Shown here in pieces: positions 20,346 through 20,690 of a stretch of DNA of 20,690 nucleotides. The notes beneath the pieces were generated by a model that was given only the letters and a program-made list of their open reading frames with translations, did no database searches and was not told the origin of the DNA. The DNA is taken from contig JALUUA010000004.1 in assembly GCA_027021605.1 (NCBI GenBank), positions 1 through 20,690 of the forward strand, in the 5' to 3' direction. This DNA is from Candidatus Bipolaricaulota bacterium. GTDB lineage: Bacteria; Bipolaricaulota; Bipolaricaulia; RBG-16-55-9. A program made the position numbers and the translations under genes. The stretch's first letter is position 1. Each line of letters begins with the position of its first letter.

Positions 20346-20356
20346 TGGTCTTACCA
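20346..20356. promoter_or_regulatory. GntR (PdhR/FadR-type) operator
   Basis: TGGTCTTACCA on the plus strand, TGGTAAGACCA on the minus strand, preceded there by TAT: a match to the TTGGT-N3-ACCA core bound by PdhR and related FCD-type GntR proteins. It ends two bases upstream of the -35 box of the gntR promoter, so the bound regulator would touch RNA polymerase. Extra TGGTC half-sites lie at 20338-20342 and 20346-20350. Confidence 0.65.
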
Positions 20357-20404
20357 ATAAGCCTCAATTCCAACCCTCCGTTAAGGGCAGGGCTTCCCCT
20401 CCGT

Positions 20405-20690
20405 TCAGTTCCTCCTCCCGGGCTGGCGCAGCGCGGCCTCGATCAGCTCATCGAGTTCGCCGGAGAGCACCGCGTCCACGTTGCCGATCTCCACGCCCGT
20501 GCGGTGGTCTTTGACCATGCGGTAGGGCTGCAGCACGTACGAACGAATTTGCGAGCCCCACTCGATGCTCTTCTGCTCCCCCTTGAGCTTGGCCAGCTCC
20601 TCCTCCTGCTGGCGCCGCTTGAGTTCGTAGAGCTTCGCCTTGAGCATTCGCAGGGCGATCTCTTTGTTTTGGTGCTGGGAGCGCTCCCGC
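20405..20690 (-). CDS. prfB: peptide chain release factor 2 (C-terminal part)
   Basis: The last 94 codons of release factor 2, which recognises UGA and UAA at the ribosome. The visible part begins in the domain after the GGQ loop, RERSQHQNKEIALRMLKAKLYEL, and contains the RF2-specific stretch IEWGSQIRSYVLQPYRMVKD and DHRTG. The end (GELDELIEAALRQ) is as in other RF2 proteins. The GGQ motif and any programmed frameshift site lie beyond the window edge. It ends 99 nt before gntR, which has its own promoter. Confidence 0.96.
   Translation of the reverse strand, partial: RERSQHQNKEIALRMLKAKLYELKRRQQEEELAKLKGEQKSIEWGSQIRSYVLQPYRMVKDHRTGVEIGNVDAVLSGELDELIEAALRQPGRRN

Noticed and set aside
20374..20405. 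Direct repeat CCCTCCGTT (20374-20382 and 20397-20405) as a prfB terminator or transposon footprint
   Set aside because: It forms no stable stem and has no T-run, and nothing mobile lies between the copies. Probably chance.
1..20690. Search for CRISPR arrays, insertion sequences, phage genes, tRNAs and att sites
   Set aside because: No regularly spaced repeats, terminal inverted repeats with a transposase, or tRNA cloverleaf were seen by eye on either strand.

Overview
The window comes from a GC-rich bacterium, probably a thermophile or a deep-branching lineage. Evidence that it is bacterial: release factor 2, sigma70-type promoters (TTGACA/TATAAT-like pairs), a Tat-type signal and lipoprotein signals. 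Several genes (nth, the acyl-CoA carboxylase gene, the GntR regulator gene) have a -10 box only 8-14 nt before an ATG and no Shine-Dalgarno sequence, which suggests leaderless or near-leaderless mRNAs. I cannot name the species. No CRISPR array, transposase, integrase, tRNA or rRNA was seen.

Layout. 1-886 (minus): a three-gene operon of two unrecognised small proteins and the start of an ABC ATPase. 989-3211 (plus): endonuclease III and IMP dehydrogenase, each with its own promoter. 3311-6648 (plus): a complete polar amino acid ABC importer in the order binding protein, permease, ATPase, permease, with a strong promoter and a hairpin after the binding-protein gene. 6653-8287 (minus): two tandem, diverged copies of a lipoprotein with a PKD domain and a PrcB-like C-terminal domain. 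8288-8782: a gene-free stretch holding divergent promoters, a candidate ~190-nt multibranched structured RNA, two GC-rich hairpins and a palindromic operator. 8783-9028 (plus): an orphan ribbon-helix-helix protein. 9141-12555 (plus): a propionyl-CoA carboxylase-type carboxyltransferase and a large unrecognised exported, membrane-anchored protein. 12532-20305 (minus): a catabolic operon. 20405-20690 (minus): the 3' end of prfB.

The minus-strand operon reads gntR, family-5 binding protein, dppB-like, dppC-like, DUF1028, gamma-glutamyltransferase, TauE/SafE exporter. Spacing between the last five genes is -11, -1, +5 and +2 nt. The simplest reading is regulated import of a gamma-glutamyl peptide (glutathione or a relative), cytoplasmic cleavage by a leaderless gamma-glutamyltransferase, and export of a sulfur product by TauE. 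The DppD/DppF ATPases are missing and must be encoded elsewhere. A PdhR/FadR-type operator lies next to the gntR promoter.

The least explained parts are the candidate structured RNA at 8391-8581, the duplicated PKD-PrcB lipoproteins beside it, and the 585-residue protein at 10798-12555.
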